Part shown: piece by piece, positions 44,056 to 53,121 of the stretch
How the letters are laid out: each line of letters starts with the position of its first letter
Numbering within the stretch: position 1 is the first letter of the stretch
From: Acidovorax sp.
GTDB lineage: Bacteria; Pseudomonadota; Gammaproteobacteria; Burkholderiales; Burkholderiaceae_C
DNA length: 64,000 nucleotides
Direction of reading: 5' to 3'
Assembly (NCBI GenBank): GCA_031277855.1
Contig: JAITLO010000044.1
Coordinates: forward strand, 1 to 64,000
Position numbers and translations under genes: made by a program
Notes under the pieces: generated by a model
What the model was told of the DNA's origin: nothing
Databases searched by the model: none
Seen by the model: only the letters and a program-made list of their open reading frames with translations

Positions 44056-45539
44056 ACCGCGGCAGCGCCAAGAAAAGCCTGCGCCTGCGCCTGGTGCTGG
44101 GCCTGAGTCTGACGCTGTGCCTGCTGTGGGGCAGCATTGCGGCCTGGATGTTCGGCCATATGCAGACCGAGTTGCGCAGCATGCTGGACGACCGCCTGAT
44201 TGCCTCGTCCAAAACCGTGGCCAGCATCGTGCAGCAATTCCAGCCCGCACAGACCGAGGCTATCCACCTGGCCAACCAGTCGGCCCTGACATCGGTAATA
44301 GGCCGCGATGGCGTGGCCTGCGAGGTCAGCCTGGTGCGCAGCGAAGTGGAAATCCTGCCCCTGGCCAAAACCCACAACAGCCCGAACTTCACCCCCCTCA
44401 CCCAGACCGGTTTTGGCCGCATTGAAAAAGGCGGCAAGCTCTGGCGCACCTATGTGCTGGAGGAAAACGGCATACGCATTGCCATGGCCGACCGGCTGGA
44501 TGTGCGCGAGCAACTGATCCAGTCTTTTGTCTACACCCTGGTGCTGCCCTTTGCTCTGGCCCTGGTGGGCGGTCTGCTGCTGACCTGGTGGATTTGCACC
44601 CTGGGCCTGGAGCCGCTGCGCCGCCTGCAGACCGAGCTGCGCCAGCGCCCGCCGCAAAACGCCACCCCCATACAGACCGGCAGAGACACCAAGGAACTGG
44701 CACCGCTGGTGGACAGCCTGAACCAGTTGCTGGGCCGCATGGACGCCGCCATCGAACATGAGCGCCGCTGGACAGCTGACGCGGCCCACGAGCTACGTAC
44801 CCCGCTGACGGCCATCAAAACCCATGTCCAGGTGGCCCAGCTGGTACTGGAGCGCGGCCAGGCCTGTCAGCAACCGGCCCAGGCCAGTCAGGCACTGGCC
44901 CAAGCCAGCGAGGGCATAGACCATTTGCACGCCACCCTGGAGCAATTGCTGCAGCTGGCCCGTGTGGAAACCGCCGAGTCTGGCGCCGCCCCCACCACCG
45001 CAGGCAGCGGTATTGCCGAAGCCTTTGAGCTGGCCTGCCGCCAATCCCGGCAGCGGGCCAGCAAGTCCGGCCTGTCGGCCCAGCTGCAAACGGATATAGG
45101 CGCGGCCTTGGCGGGGAAAAAAGCCTGGTCACTGCCCGTGGCCCCGGCCCTGTTGACCTGCGCCATCACCAATCTGACCGACAACGCACTGCGTCACCAC
45201 CAGGGAGCGGCCCCTGTCCATGCCCTGCTGGACGTGGAGCCCCGCACTGCGGCCCATGACGGCGACGCTGGCACCCCAGGCACTCCGGATCGCTGGGAGC
45301 TGGTTGTGCGCGTGCAGGACCGTGGCCCCGGCATGAGCGAGCAGGAATGCGCCCAGGCCTTGCAGCGCTTTTGGCGCAAACACACCCACACCCCAGGCAG
45401 CGGCCTGGGCCTGACCATTGTGCAGCGCATTGCCGAAAGCGCGGGCGGCCGGCTGCTGCTGCATCCCTGCGAGCCCGGCCAGAGCACCGGGTTGATGGCG
45501 GAGCTGCGCCTGCCGCTGCAGCCCTTGCCCGCCGGCTAA
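44052..45539 (+). CDS. Sensor histidine kinase (QseC-like)
   Basis: A 495-residue membrane kinase. It has a first helix at about residues 11-33, a periplasmic sensor of about 120 residues, a second helix at about 160-182, a HAMP region, then the H-box WTADAAHELRTPL. The ATPase lobe has N box TNLTDNALRHH, G1 DRGPGMS and G2 GSGLGLTIV. The ATGA overlap with the response-regulator gene makes them a cognate pair. The stimulus is unknown. Its 3' end overlaps the convergent methyltransferase gene by 4 bp. Confidence 0.93.
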   Translation: MNRGSAKKSLRLRLVLGLSLTLCLLWGSIAAWMFGHMQTELRSMLDDRLIASSKTVASIVQQFQPAQTEAIHLANQSALTSVIGRDGVACEVSLVRSEVEILPLAKTHNSPNFTPLTQTGFGRIEKGGKLWRTYVLEENGIRIAMADRLDVREQLIQSFVYTLVLPFALALVGGLLLTWWICTLGLEPLRRLQTELRQRPPQNATPIQTGRDTKELAPLVDSLNQLLGRMDAAIEHERRWTADAAHELRTPLTAIKTHVQVAQLVLERGQACQQPAQASQALAQASEGIDHLHATLEQLLQLARVETAESGAAPTTAGSGIAEAFELACRQSRQRASKSGLSAQLQTDIGAALAGKKAWSLPVAPALLTCAITNLTDNALRHHQGAAPVHALLDVEPRTAAHDGDAGTPGTPDRWELVVRVQDRGPGMSEQECAQALQRFWRKHTHTPGSGLGLTIVQRIAESAGGRLLLHPCEPGQSTGLMAELRLPLQPLPAG

Positions 45540-46396
45540 GCCTTGATGGCGCTCACATAGCGAAAGCCACCGCCGGCAATTTGCAGCCCATCTTTGCGCT
45601 CGGCAAAATAGCGTGCATTCAACTCCGGTGGTCCCACATCCTCTTCCACCGCAAAGCCGGCGGCATGCAGCTGCGCGCTGATGCGCTGCAGAGTGCTGGA
45701 CGACAGCCAGGGCTCTCCGCCTGCCGCCATCATCTGGGCGGTGAACTGCATCATCACCCGCTCCATGGGATGCAGCTGCGCCTCGTCCAGGCGGTAGTCA
45801 AAACTCAGTGTCGAGCCGGGTGCCAGCTGCTGCAGGGCATCTATTTCGCGCGACAAAGCGGCATCGTCCAGATACACCCACACCCCCAGGATCGAGAGAT
45901 GCATGGGCCGCTTCAGGTCCGCACCTCCTTGTGCCAGGCCCTCCACCGCCGTGCAGCTGCGCAGATCAAGGCCCACATGCTGAAGCCGGCTGCCGACACG
46001 CCAGCCATTGCGGGCATAGAGCGCAGCCTTCCATGCCTGCATATCGGGCAGATCCAACTCGAAGATGCTGATGGCGGGCAGCAGCTGGGCCATGCGCAAG
46101 GCCCAGGTATCCAGCCCCGCGCCCACCACGGCGTATTGCTCCGTGCCTGCGGCAATGGCATCGAGCAGCCGGTCCTCGGCAAAACATGCTCGCGCCACGA
46201 TGCCGGCCCGCATGGAGCGTGCGGGCACATCGTTGTGCTGCAGCGGTGCGCGCAGCAATGCCGCCGCGCTGCTGCTGCCCAAAGAGGCAATGGCAAAAGG
46301 GTCGTCAAACACCCGCTCGTTTTCCAGGATTTGGTGTGCGGCCCGGGCCGTGGCCACACGCAGGGCGGAGGGGCTGGGGCAGTCTGTTGTTGGCAT
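45536..46396 (-). CDS. Class I SAM-dependent methyltransferase (LCMT/PPM1 type)
   Basis: A 286-residue methyltransferase of the leucine-carboxyl-methyltransferase-like family common in bacteria. The N-terminal ARAAHQILENERVFDDPFA, SAM-binding VVGAGLDTWALRM and FELDLPDMQAWK are characteristic. The substrate in bacteria is generally unknown, often a small carboxylate or polyketide. A MerR-type regulator gene lies 62 bp upstream on the same strand, suggesting regulated co-expression. Confidence 0.88.
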   Translation of the reverse strand: MPTTDCPSPSALRVATARAAHQILENERVFDDPFAIASLGSSSAAALLRAPLQHNDVPARSMRAGIVARACFAEDRLLDAIAAGTEQYAVVGAGLDTWALRMAQLLPAISIFELDLPDMQAWKAALYARNGWRVGSRLQHVGLDLRSCTAVEGLAQGGADLKRPMHLSILGVWVYLDDAALSREIDALQQLAPGSTLSFDYRLDEAQLHPMERVMMQFTAQMMAAGGEPWLSSSTLQRISAQLHAAGFAVEEDVGPPELNARYFAERKDGLQIAGGGFRYVSAIKA

Positions 46397-46458
46397 GCCG
46401 TACTCCAGGTGAAAAGTTGAACACCCTGGAGACTTTCAGCCCTGACGCAGCGTCAGGG
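46397..46458. promoter_or_regulatory. MerR-methyltransferase gap with two dyads
   Basis: CTCCAGG (46403-46409) and CCTGGAG (46425-46431) form a 29-bp dyad just before the methyltransferase start. CCCTGAC/GTCAGGG (46440-46458) forms a hairpin directly after the MerR stop. The first is a candidate MerR operator. Confidence 0.4.
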
Positions 46459-47472
46459 TCAAGCAGAGACTGCGTGGAGATAGGCCCTCAGCTGTGGCGA
46501 GACAAAGTGGCCCAGCGTCAGAACGGGCTCGGCAGCGTAGGCAGCGGCCAGCTTGGCAGCCAGCGCAGTGTCCTGCCCCATGGTGCGCAGGGCAAGCTCC
46601 TGATACCGCGCCTTCAAGGCGCGTGCAGCCTTGCTCCGGGGCAAGATGCCACGCGCCAAAAGACGCTCCCCCTGGGCCGCAAAAGCCTCCCACTCGGGGC
46701 CTGTGGAGCCATCCAGGCGCAGCAACTCCTCGGTCGAAAGATGGCGCCTCAACGCCGCCAGCCGCACAGCAATGGCGCGGTCCAGATATGCCATGAGCAC
46801 AGGCTCCAGGCCTGCATGGAGCGCTGTTTCCGGCGCCTCCTTGTGCATGCGTGCCCAGTCCAGCACCAGACGCAGGCGCCCACCAAACACCTGCATCGCC
46901 ACATGCATCCACCGCTGCGCCAGCAGCTGCACCTGGGCCGTCTCGACAGACTGCCCCTCTGCACGGCATTGCTCCAGCGCATCGGCAATCAGCTGCCAGC
47001 GCGGCCTGGCGCGCCGCCAACGCCCCAGCAGCTGGCGCACACCACCCTCCGGCAAAAAAAGCTGGTGGGTTTCCAGCAGGCGGATGCCGTCAAGCAAATG
47101 GGTGGGCGTTGCCCCCTGCTCGGCCATGGCCTCTTGCAAAAACTGCAGCTTGTCCTTCAGCGCACGCGCCTCGTTCAGCACCCGCGAGACCTCGGCCATC
47201 TGGCCTGCCAGCAACGCTTGCGGGCTGGGGCCACCGCCCACCAAGCTGGCAGCAATCGCCTCCAGCCCCAGGCCCAGCCGCTTGAGCGACTGCACCGCCA
47301 GCAAACGCTCCATGTCCGGTGCGCTGTAGAGCCGGTACCCGGCCTCGCTTCTGGCACTGGGGCATACCAGGCCGATATGGTCGTAATGGTGCAGGGTGCG
47401 CACCGTCACACCGGCCCGCCTTGCCACCTCTCCGACCGAAAAATGGGTACGCGCCTTGTCTGCCCTGTTCAC
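46459..47472 (-). CDS. MerR-family regulator with a large ligand-binding domain
   Basis: A 337-residue regulator. The MerR DNA-binding domain (HFSVGEVARRAGVTVRTLHH, YDHIGLVCPSARSEAGYRLY) is followed by a coiled coil and a long C-terminal effector domain of about 210 residues, as in TipA-like drug or metabolite sensors. The start is uncertain. A GTG at 47472 is preferred, because a GTG at 47511 lies within the upstream gene's terminator. The neighbouring methyltransferase gene is the likely target. Confidence 0.85.
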   Translation of the reverse strand: MNRADKARTHFSVGEVARRAGVTVRTLHHYDHIGLVCPSARSEAGYRLYSAPDMERLLAVQSLKRLGLGLEAIAASLVGGGPSPQALLAGQMAEVSRVLNEARALKDKLQFLQEAMAEQGATPTHLLDGIRLLETHQLFLPEGGVRQLLGRWRRARPRWQLIADALEQCRAEGQSVETAQVQLLAQRWMHVAMQVFGGRLRLVLDWARMHKEAPETALHAGLEPVLMAYLDRAIAVRLAALRRHLSTEELLRLDGSTGPEWEAFAAQGERLLARGILPRSKAARALKARYQELALRTMGQDTALAAKLAAAYAAEPVLTLGHFVSPQLRAYLHAVSA

Positions 47473-47511
47473 TGTGCCCTGCCCTCGCCTGCGATTGCCG
47501 CATGCTGCCAC

Positions 47512-47540
47512 AAAAAAGCCGGCACCACGGTGCCGGCTTT
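47512..47540 (-). terminator. Rho-independent terminator after the M20 amidohydrolase gene
   Basis: A perfect 12-bp stem (AAAGCCGGCACC at 47515-47526 with GGTGCCGGCTTT at 47529-47540) with a 2-nt loop, followed on the minus strand by TTTTTT. It sits between the amidohydrolase stop and the MerR gene. Confidence 0.9.
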
Positions 47541-47558
47541 GCCTGGTTATGCCTTGCG

Positions 47559-48746
47559 CTATCCGCGCTGCGGCAGCTTGCCGCCCTGCAGCAAGGCCTG
47601 GACCAAGGCCACCCAGTAGCGCATGCCCAAGGGCAGATTGGCATCGTTGAAATCGTACTTGGGGCTGTGCAGCGAGGCACTGTCTTCGCCATTGCCCAGC
47701 CAGATATAGACGCCGGGGCAGGCCTGGGCCATGAAAGCAAAGTCTTCTGAAGCCATGCTGGGCTGCATGTCGCGGCGCACCTGACCTTGGCCCAACACGC
47801 CCTCCAGCACCTGGGCACAGACCTCGGCGTGCTGCGCGTTGTTGATGGTGGCGGGGTAGCTGACGCGGTAGTCCAGCTGGGCCTCCAGGCCATGCAAGGC
47901 GCAGGTGGCCGCAATGGCGTCGCGCAGGCGCTGCTCGATCTGCGCGCGCTGGGCCATGTCAAAACAGCGCACCGTGCCACGCAGTTTGACCTGCTCTGGC
48001 AGCACGTTGTAGGTATCGCCGGCGTTGAAGCTGGTCACGCTCAGCACGGCGGGCTTGTGCACTTCCTGCTCGCGGGCAATCAGCGCCGGCAACTGCGTCA
48101 CCAGCTGGCAGGCGGCCAGCAGCGTGTCCTTGCCCAGATGGGGCATGGCGCCGTGGCAACCCTTGCCGGTCAGCGTCAGGTCAAAAATATCAAAGGCCGC
48201 CATCACGGCACCGGCATGCACGGCTGCCGTGCCCACGGGCAGACCGGGCCAGTTGTGCATGCTGTAGACGGCCTGCATGGGAAAGCGGGTGAACAGACCG
48301 TCTTCGATCATGGCCCGTGCACCACCCTCGTTTTCCTCGGCGGGCTGGAAGATGAAGTGCACCGTACCGGCAAAGTCCGGGTTCGCAGCCAGGGCCTTGG
48401 CCGCCCCCAGCAGCATGCTGGTATGACCATCATGGCCGCAGGCATGCATGCGCCCGGCATGCTGGGAAGCGTGGGCGCAGCCGCTGACTTCGGTCACATG
48501 CAGGGCATCCATATCGGCGCGCAGGCCTATGCGGGGGCCATCGCCCAGTCGGCCCTGGAGCACGGCCACCACGCCAGTGCCGGCCAGACCAGTGTGGACC
48601 TCCAGGCCAAAGCTGGTCAGCAGCTCGGCCACGCGGGCGCTGGTACGAAACTCCTGGAAGGCGGTTTCAGGGTGGCGGTGAAAGTCATGGCGCCAGGCTT
48701 GCAGCTCCTGCTGGCCCGGCCATTGGATGGTTTGTAGGGTGTTCAT
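47559..48746 (-). CDS. M20D amidohydrolase (hippurate hydrolase-like)
   Basis: A 395-residue metal-dependent amidohydrolase of the M20D/ACY1-like group (hippurate, N-acyl amino acid or IAA-conjugate hydrolases). HRHPETAFQE, ADMDALHVTE, the metal ligands HACGHDGHTSMLLGAA and PAEENEGGA, and the C-terminal SMASEDFAFMAQ are intact. The start follows GAGGACTGCGCC. The DUF3100 transporter-like gene is 18 bp upstream on the same strand, so uptake and cleavage of an N-acyl compound is a reasonable inference. Confidence 0.93.
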   Translation of the reverse strand: MNTLQTIQWPGQQELQAWRHDFHRHPETAFQEFRTSARVAELLTSFGLEVHTGLAGTGVVAVLQGRLGDGPRIGLRADMDALHVTEVSGCAHASQHAGRMHACGHDGHTSMLLGAAKALAANPDFAGTVHFIFQPAEENEGGARAMIEDGLFTRFPMQAVYSMHNWPGLPVGTAAVHAGAVMAAFDIFDLTLTGKGCHGAMPHLGKDTLLAACQLVTQLPALIAREQEVHKPAVLSVTSFNAGDTYNVLPEQVKLRGTVRCFDMAQRAQIEQRLRDAIAATCALHGLEAQLDYRVSYPATINNAQHAEVCAQVLEGVLGQGQVRRDMQPSMASEDFAFMAQACPGVYIWLGNGEDSASLHSPKYDFNDANLPLGMRYWVALVQALLQGGKLPQRG

Positions 48747-48764
48747 GGCGCAGTCCTCAAGCCA

Positions 48765-50120
48765 TCACAGCGTGTGCACAAAGGTCTGGGCAATCATGGT
48801 GGCGGCCAGAAACACGCCGGCGTTGGCCAGCAGCGAGACCAGCACAATGCGCCAGCCCAGGCGGCGGAAGGCCGGGATGTCCTTGGCCAGCGACAGACCG
48901 GCAAAAGTCAGCATGGGCGTGATCATGGCCAGAAAGCTGACCTTGCCAGTCAGGGCTGCCACCTCGGCCGCATAAGGTGTGTGCGGAAAGGTCAGCGCCA
49001 TGGCGATAAAGGAAATCCAGCACACGGCGGGCAGCTTGCGGCGCGTGCCCACATAGACCAAGTCACCCACCAGCACGGCGGCAATGATGATGAGCACGCC
49101 GGGCAGCGCATCCAGCACCGGCACGCCATAGCCAATGCGGTTGCCTATCAGCACCATGGCGCCCACCAGCAGCCAGGACGCCAGGCGCATGCCCAGGCCC
49201 AGCACCGGGGCGTGAACCACGGCCTCGGATGCATCGGAGGCGTCGGATACAGCGGCCATCTTGGTGTCGTCCACCACATGGGCCTTGCGCTTGCGGCCCA
49301 GCATGGGCTCCAGCACGCGGTAGGCGTAGACCGCCACCGGCAGCGAGATGAACAAGGTCAAATAGGTGCCCACCGTGGTGGCAATCAGATTGGCAGCCGC
49401 GGCAAACGTGGCCACTTGGTCGGCCATTTCGGGGTGTTGGGCCGCAATCGCGCCCACGGCGGCTGCCGTCATGCTGCCCGATCCCACGCCAGCGCCCATA
49501 CCCAGGGCCAGCGGGTGAAAAATGTTCAGGCTGGAGACAAAGCCCGCCAGCAGCGAGATGAAGATGGCGCCCACCAGGGTTCCGGTGATGTACTCGGCCA
49601 GCACGCCGCGACCTTCGGGCGAGTCCATGCCAAAGCGCTCGCCGATGATGGCCAGGCCCGGCTCACGGCCTATGGAAAAAGTGGCGCCCACAGCCTCGCG
49701 CTTGATGCCCAGCAGCAGCGCCACCGGCATGCCCAGCGCGATACAGCCCACCAGATTGCCCAGCTCCTGCAGCACCAGGCCCCAGCCCACCTGGGCCAGC
49801 TGCGGCAGCGAGCCGCCCACCAGCAGGCCCAGCTTGGCAATGAACAAAAACAGGGCCGACGACAAAATGGCCGCGGCCAGATGCTGGCTGTGCAGGCTCA
49901 GCCGCAGCGGCGCCGGCACGCACTGGGCGCACAGGCCCAGCACCAGGCCGATCAGCAGCGCCCAGATCATGGGCAGCAGCACCACCTTGCCCACGCCCAG
50001 GCTGATGGACAGCGGGCCCAGCCATTCGGACAAGGCGGCAATCACCAGTGCCAGCGCAAAGATTTGCACCACGCTGCCCATGTTTATCGCTGCCTTGGAA
50101 GGCCGCATCGCTGTCGTCAT
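48765..50120 (-). CDS. DUF3100 family membrane protein
   Basis: A 451-residue integral membrane protein with about ten to twelve hydrophobic helices. It belongs to the DUF3100 group of putative transporters. Recognisable segments include EWLGPLSISLGVGKVVLLPM, GREPGLAIIGERFGMDSPEG and GAGVGSGSMTAAAVGAIAAQ. A hydrophilic insert near residues 300-330 separates two halves. The ATG at 50120 is chosen; the frame is open upstream without homology. It is upstream of the M20 amidohydrolase in one operon and divergent from a LysR gene. Confidence 0.85.
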   Translation of the reverse strand: MTTAMRPSKAAINMGSVVQIFALALVIAALSEWLGPLSISLGVGKVVLLPMIWALLIGLVLGLCAQCVPAPLRLSLHSQHLAAAILSSALFLFIAKLGLLVGGSLPQLAQVGWGLVLQELGNLVGCIALGMPVALLLGIKREAVGATFSIGREPGLAIIGERFGMDSPEGRGVLAEYITGTLVGAIFISLLAGFVSSLNIFHPLALGMGAGVGSGSMTAAAVGAIAAQHPEMADQVATFAAAANLIATTVGTYLTLFISLPVAVYAYRVLEPMLGRKRKAHVVDDTKMAAVSDASDASEAVVHAPVLGLGMRLASWLLVGAMVLIGNRIGYGVPVLDALPGVLIIIAAVLVGDLVYVGTRRKLPAVCWISFIAMALTFPHTPYAAEVAALTGKVSFLAMITPMLTFAGLSLAKDIPAFRRLGWRIVLVSLLANAGVFLAATMIAQTFVHTL

Positions 50121-50228
50121 CGGAGTCTTTCTCGGCGCCAGCGCACAAGGCTGCGACGCCGTGGATTGGAAGAAATACCAGGGCCCAGCCAGCACACTGG
50201 CCGCCCATACGGGCGCCGAATATAGCAA

Positions 50229-50241
50229 TGCATATATTGCA
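50229..50241. promoter_or_regulatory. LysR-type T-N11-A box between the DUF3100 and LysR genes
   Basis: The perfect dyad TGCA-TATAT-TGCA fits the T-N11-A consensus of LysR operators. It can be extended by one base pair each side (ATGCA/TGCAT, 50228-50242). It lies midway in the 197-bp divergent region. Confidence 0.55.
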
Positions 50242-50317
50242 TGTAATGGGCTTTTCTGTTCTAAAAAAAAGAACACTAGTATCAGTACGTATCTCCGACT
50301 ACCCACCACCGCCGCCC

Positions 50318-51250
50318 ATGCAAGCTTTTCAAAACACCCGCACCCGCTATCTTTTTGAGGCCGTCACCTGTGGCTCCGTGCGCGCTGCAGCCGAAAAGCT
50401 GGCCATTGTTCCCTCGGCCGTCAGCCGCCAGATCAGCCTGCTGGAAGAGGAGTTGGGGCTGGCCCTGCTGGAACGCCACCGCACCGGCGTGGTGCCCACC
50501 GAGGCCGGCCAGCTGATACTAGACTACCACCGCCAGCACACCGCCCACCAGCACGACATGCTGGCCAAGGTGGACGCGCTGCGCGGCCTGCACAGCGGCA
50601 GCGTGAGCGTGGTCAGCGGTGAAGGTTTTGCCCAGGAGCTGATGGAGGGGCCCATACGCCAGTTCCGCCTGCAACACCCGGGGGTGAGCGTGTCGCTGGA
50701 GATTTACGGCACCACCGAAATCATGCGCCGCGTGCGCGAGGACGCGGCCGAGATCGGCCTGGTCTACTACCCACCGGCCGACAGCCACATCACCGCGCGC
50801 GGCGCAGCACGCCAGCCCATGCATGCCATCGTCCACCCCCGGCATCCGCTGGCCAATGCCTCCCAGACCACGCTGCAGGCGCTGACGCAGTGGCCCATCG
50901 CCCTGCTGCAGGGCGTGTACGGCATACGCCAGCTGGTGGAATACGCCGAGCAGGCGGACAAGATCCGCCTCTCCCCGGCCCTGACCAGCAATCTGATCAG
51001 CGTGCTCACCCGCTTTGTCACCACCGGCCAGGGCGTGAGCCTGCTGCCGCCTTGCGCCATCACCGCCGAACTGGCCCAGGGCAGCGTGCGTGCCATTCCC
51101 GTGGACAACGCGGCCTTCCAGGACGCGGAGATGCAGCTCATCACCCGCACCGGGCGCTATCTGTCACCCGCTGCCAACCGCTTTTTGCAGTACTGCATGC
51201 AGGGGCTGCAGGCATTTCACACCAGACCCACCGAGCTGCAGCGAGCATAA
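50318..51250 (+). CDS. LysR-family regulator
   Basis: A 310-residue LysR regulator with helix-turn-helix CGSVRAAAEKLAIVPSAVSR and QISLLEEELGLALLERH, and an effector domain from about residue 92 (GSVSVVSGEGFAQELMEGPI). It is divergent from the DUF3100-amidohydrolase operon, with a T-N11-A box between, so it likely controls that operon. The start at 50318 gives a normal LysR N-terminus. A weak hairpin GAGCT/AGCTC with CGTTTT follows at 51276-51296. Confidence 0.92.
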   Translation: MQAFQNTRTRYLFEAVTCGSVRAAAEKLAIVPSAVSRQISLLEEELGLALLERHRTGVVPTEAGQLILDYHRQHTAHQHDMLAKVDALRGLHSGSVSVVSGEGFAQELMEGPIRQFRLQHPGVSVSLEIYGTTEIMRRVREDAAEIGLVYYPPADSHITARGAARQPMHAIVHPRHPLANASQTTLQALTQWPIALLQGVYGIRQLVEYAEQADKIRLSPALTSNLISVLTRFVTTGQGVSLLPPCAITAELAQGSVRAIPVDNAAFQDAEMQLITRTGRYLSPAANRFLQYCMQGLQAFHTRPTELQRA

Positions 51251-51345
51251 AAACTGCCAAAAACGCAATACACAAGAGCTTTAGTAGCTCCGTTTTCAGT
51301 AGCATCCACCCGAGCACAGCGGCCTGCCTGTGCAGCCCGTGCAAC

Positions 51346-52482
51346 TCAGGCCGAAGGCGCGCTGCGCAAGGCCAGGTTGTTGAGCTTGTCCAGCCGTGCC
51401 GGCCAGCTTGTTTGCTGCGCGGACTGCAGCAAAATGCGCGTCCAGGCAATCCAGGCGTCCCATTGCACACGCTTGTCCCAAGCATTGCCCCAGGCGCTGA
51501 AACACTGCAGCGCACTCTCGGCCGCCTGGGCTGCCTCTGGCTGGCGGCCGGCGGACAGATAGAGCTGGGCCAGCACCATTTGCGGCTCACCCACCCAGGG
51601 ATTGAGCCGCACGGCCTGCTCCAGCGTGGCCGTGGCCACATCCAGGTCCACCAGGGGCATGTCCTGCTGGATCACCGACCAGTACAGCGCCGTGGCCGCG
51701 GCCTCGTCGCCGGCGGTGAGCGGCCGGCTGCAATCGGCAAACACCGGTGGCAGCGGCAGCTGGTTTTTCAGCGCCGGATGTTGCAGCGCATGGCCCAGAG
51801 CACTGATCTGGCTGAGCATGCGGCTGCTGGGCCGCATGGGCCCGGGCCACAGCGAAGCGGCCCAGTGCACGCCTTGCGGGCGGCCGGCATCCACCGCAGG
51901 GAAACGCGAATAAATGTCCTCCTGCCAGCTGAACCACTGCTCTATGCTGTCGGCCATGCTGACGATGGCAAAGGCCGCCACCTCATAGGCCGTCAGCGTG
52001 AGGCTCTGGCGCGGCTCGGGGCCGTTTTTCTCCAGCGTCAGGCTGCCATCGGCGGCCAGTTCACCGGCCAGCAGTTTTTGCACAAACTGCGTGCGGCTCA
52101 TGGTGCAAAACAGATAGACCAGGTGTTCTGCCTGCTCACCGATCAGCGTCTGCAGATGGGCACGTTCGCTGCTGGCGTCGAACTTCACCAGATCGACAAA
52201 GGCATTGCCGTAGACGCTGTGCAACAGGCCCAGCAGGCGAATGTCCTTGGGCTGGCGCCACTGCGCCAGCGAGCGCGCCACACCCACCAGGTGGTGGCGG
52301 AAGGTGCCGGCCTTGTGCCAGTCCTGGCCCACGCCCCGGGCCAGCACCACGGGCAGCATGGGTGCCAGGTCGGCGTCACGCGCCAGCCACTCCTCATCCA
52401 GCAGGGTTTGCGCACGGGCAAAGAGGTCGGCATCCAGGCGGTGCCAGGCAAGGCTTTGCGCAGGGTGTACAGGCTCAGTCAT
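51346..52482 (-). CDS. HD-like (DUF6817-type) domain fused to TPR-like C-terminus
   Basis: A 378-residue protein. Residues 45-210 have an HD-like pattern resembling DUF6817: [15 protein letters not shown] then [13 protein letters not shown], in which the HD pair is replaced by His-Ser, followed by [12 protein letters not shown]. The last 100 residues form TPR-like helices ([40 protein letters not shown]). The start ATG overlaps the cupin gene stop by 4 nt, so the products are coupled. No function is known. Soluble, with no signal peptide. Confidence 0.65.
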   Translation of the reverse strand: MTEPVHPAQSLAWHRLDADLFARAQTLLDEEWLARDADLAPMLPVVLARGVGQDWHKAGTFRHHLVGVARSLAQWRQPKDIRLLGLLHSVYGNAFVDLVKFDASSERAHLQTLIGEQAEHLVYLFCTMSRTQFVQKLLAGELAADGSLTLEKNGPEPRQSLTLTAYEVAAFAIVSMADSIEQWFSWQEDIYSRFPAVDAGRPQGVHWAASLWPGPMRPSSRMLSQISALGHALQHPALKNQLPLPPVFADCSRPLTAGDEAAATALYWSVIQQDMPLVDLDVATATLEQAVRLNPWVGEPQMVLAQLYLSAGRQPEAAQAAESALQCFSAWGNAWDKRVQWDAWIAWTRILLQSAQQTSWPARLDKLNNLALRSAPSA

Positions 52483-53027
52483 TCCAGAATCTCCATGGGG
52501 CCCGCGGGGCGCTGTGTGTACTGCGCCACCCAGCCGGCGGTATTGCTGAACAGGCGCAGCGCCTTGATGCGACGCGCGCTGGTGAGCGTAAAGCGGTGCT
52601 CGGCACCGGCGGGCACGCGCAGGTAGTCGCCCGGGCCCACGCGCACACTGTGCTCGCGGCCCTGGGCATCAAAAAAGCCGAACAAGCCGGCGCCGTCAAC
52701 GATGTAGCGCACCTCGTCATCGGCATGGGTGTGGGGCAGGTCAAAACGCGCCAGCGCCTCCTGAAGGCCGGGCGTGTCCGGGTGCAGCACCACCAGGTCC
52801 ATGCTGTGGTAGCCATGGGCCAGGCAGACATCGATCAACCCAGCCCCCAGGGCTTGCACCACGGTGGCTTTCTCGCCCTCGTTCAACGCAGGCTGCTCAA
52901 GCAAGGCGGCCAGGCCGGGCTCGGGTTGCAGGGGGCGCTGCTGCCAGTCCACGCCCAGGGCGGTGACGGCGGCCCGCAGTGCGCACTCTGGCAATGAATC
53001 GTCGGTAGATGCAGATGGGGTGGGCAT
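52479..53027 (-). CDS. Acireductone dioxygenase-like cupin
   Basis: A 182-residue single-cupin protein. The motif [18 protein letters not shown] keeps the His-x-His...Glu ligand pattern of acireductone dioxygenase (MtnD, methionine salvage), and the fourth ligand is the His in [10 protein letters not shown]. The N-terminal 85 residues are not a typical ARD start. Identity as true MtnD is unproven, since no other methionine-salvage genes are in the window. It is co-transcribed with the HD-like/TPR gene, and metQ lies upstream on the same strand. Confidence 0.7.
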   Translation of the reverse strand: MPTPSASTDDSLPECALRAAVTALGVDWQQRPLQPEPGLAALLEQPALNEGEKATVVQALGAGLIDVCLAHGYHSMDLVVLHPDTPGLQEALARFDLPHTHADDEVRYIVDGAGLFGFFDAQGREHSVRVGPGDYLRVPAGAEHRFTLTSARRIKALRLFSNTAGWVAQYTQRPAGPMEILE

Positions 53028-53121
53028 AGTGCGCTCTCTTTTTTAGTTTTAGTTTTTGTTTGGGCTTTGGTAGACCCTGCGCCCAGCATACGCTGGCATG
53101 CAGGCCAGGGTCACTTGGCAG

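Noticed and set aside
48774-50225. Open frame antisense to the DUF3100 gene
   Set aside because: Very Gln/His/Gly-rich translation, typical of the complement of a membrane-protein gene.
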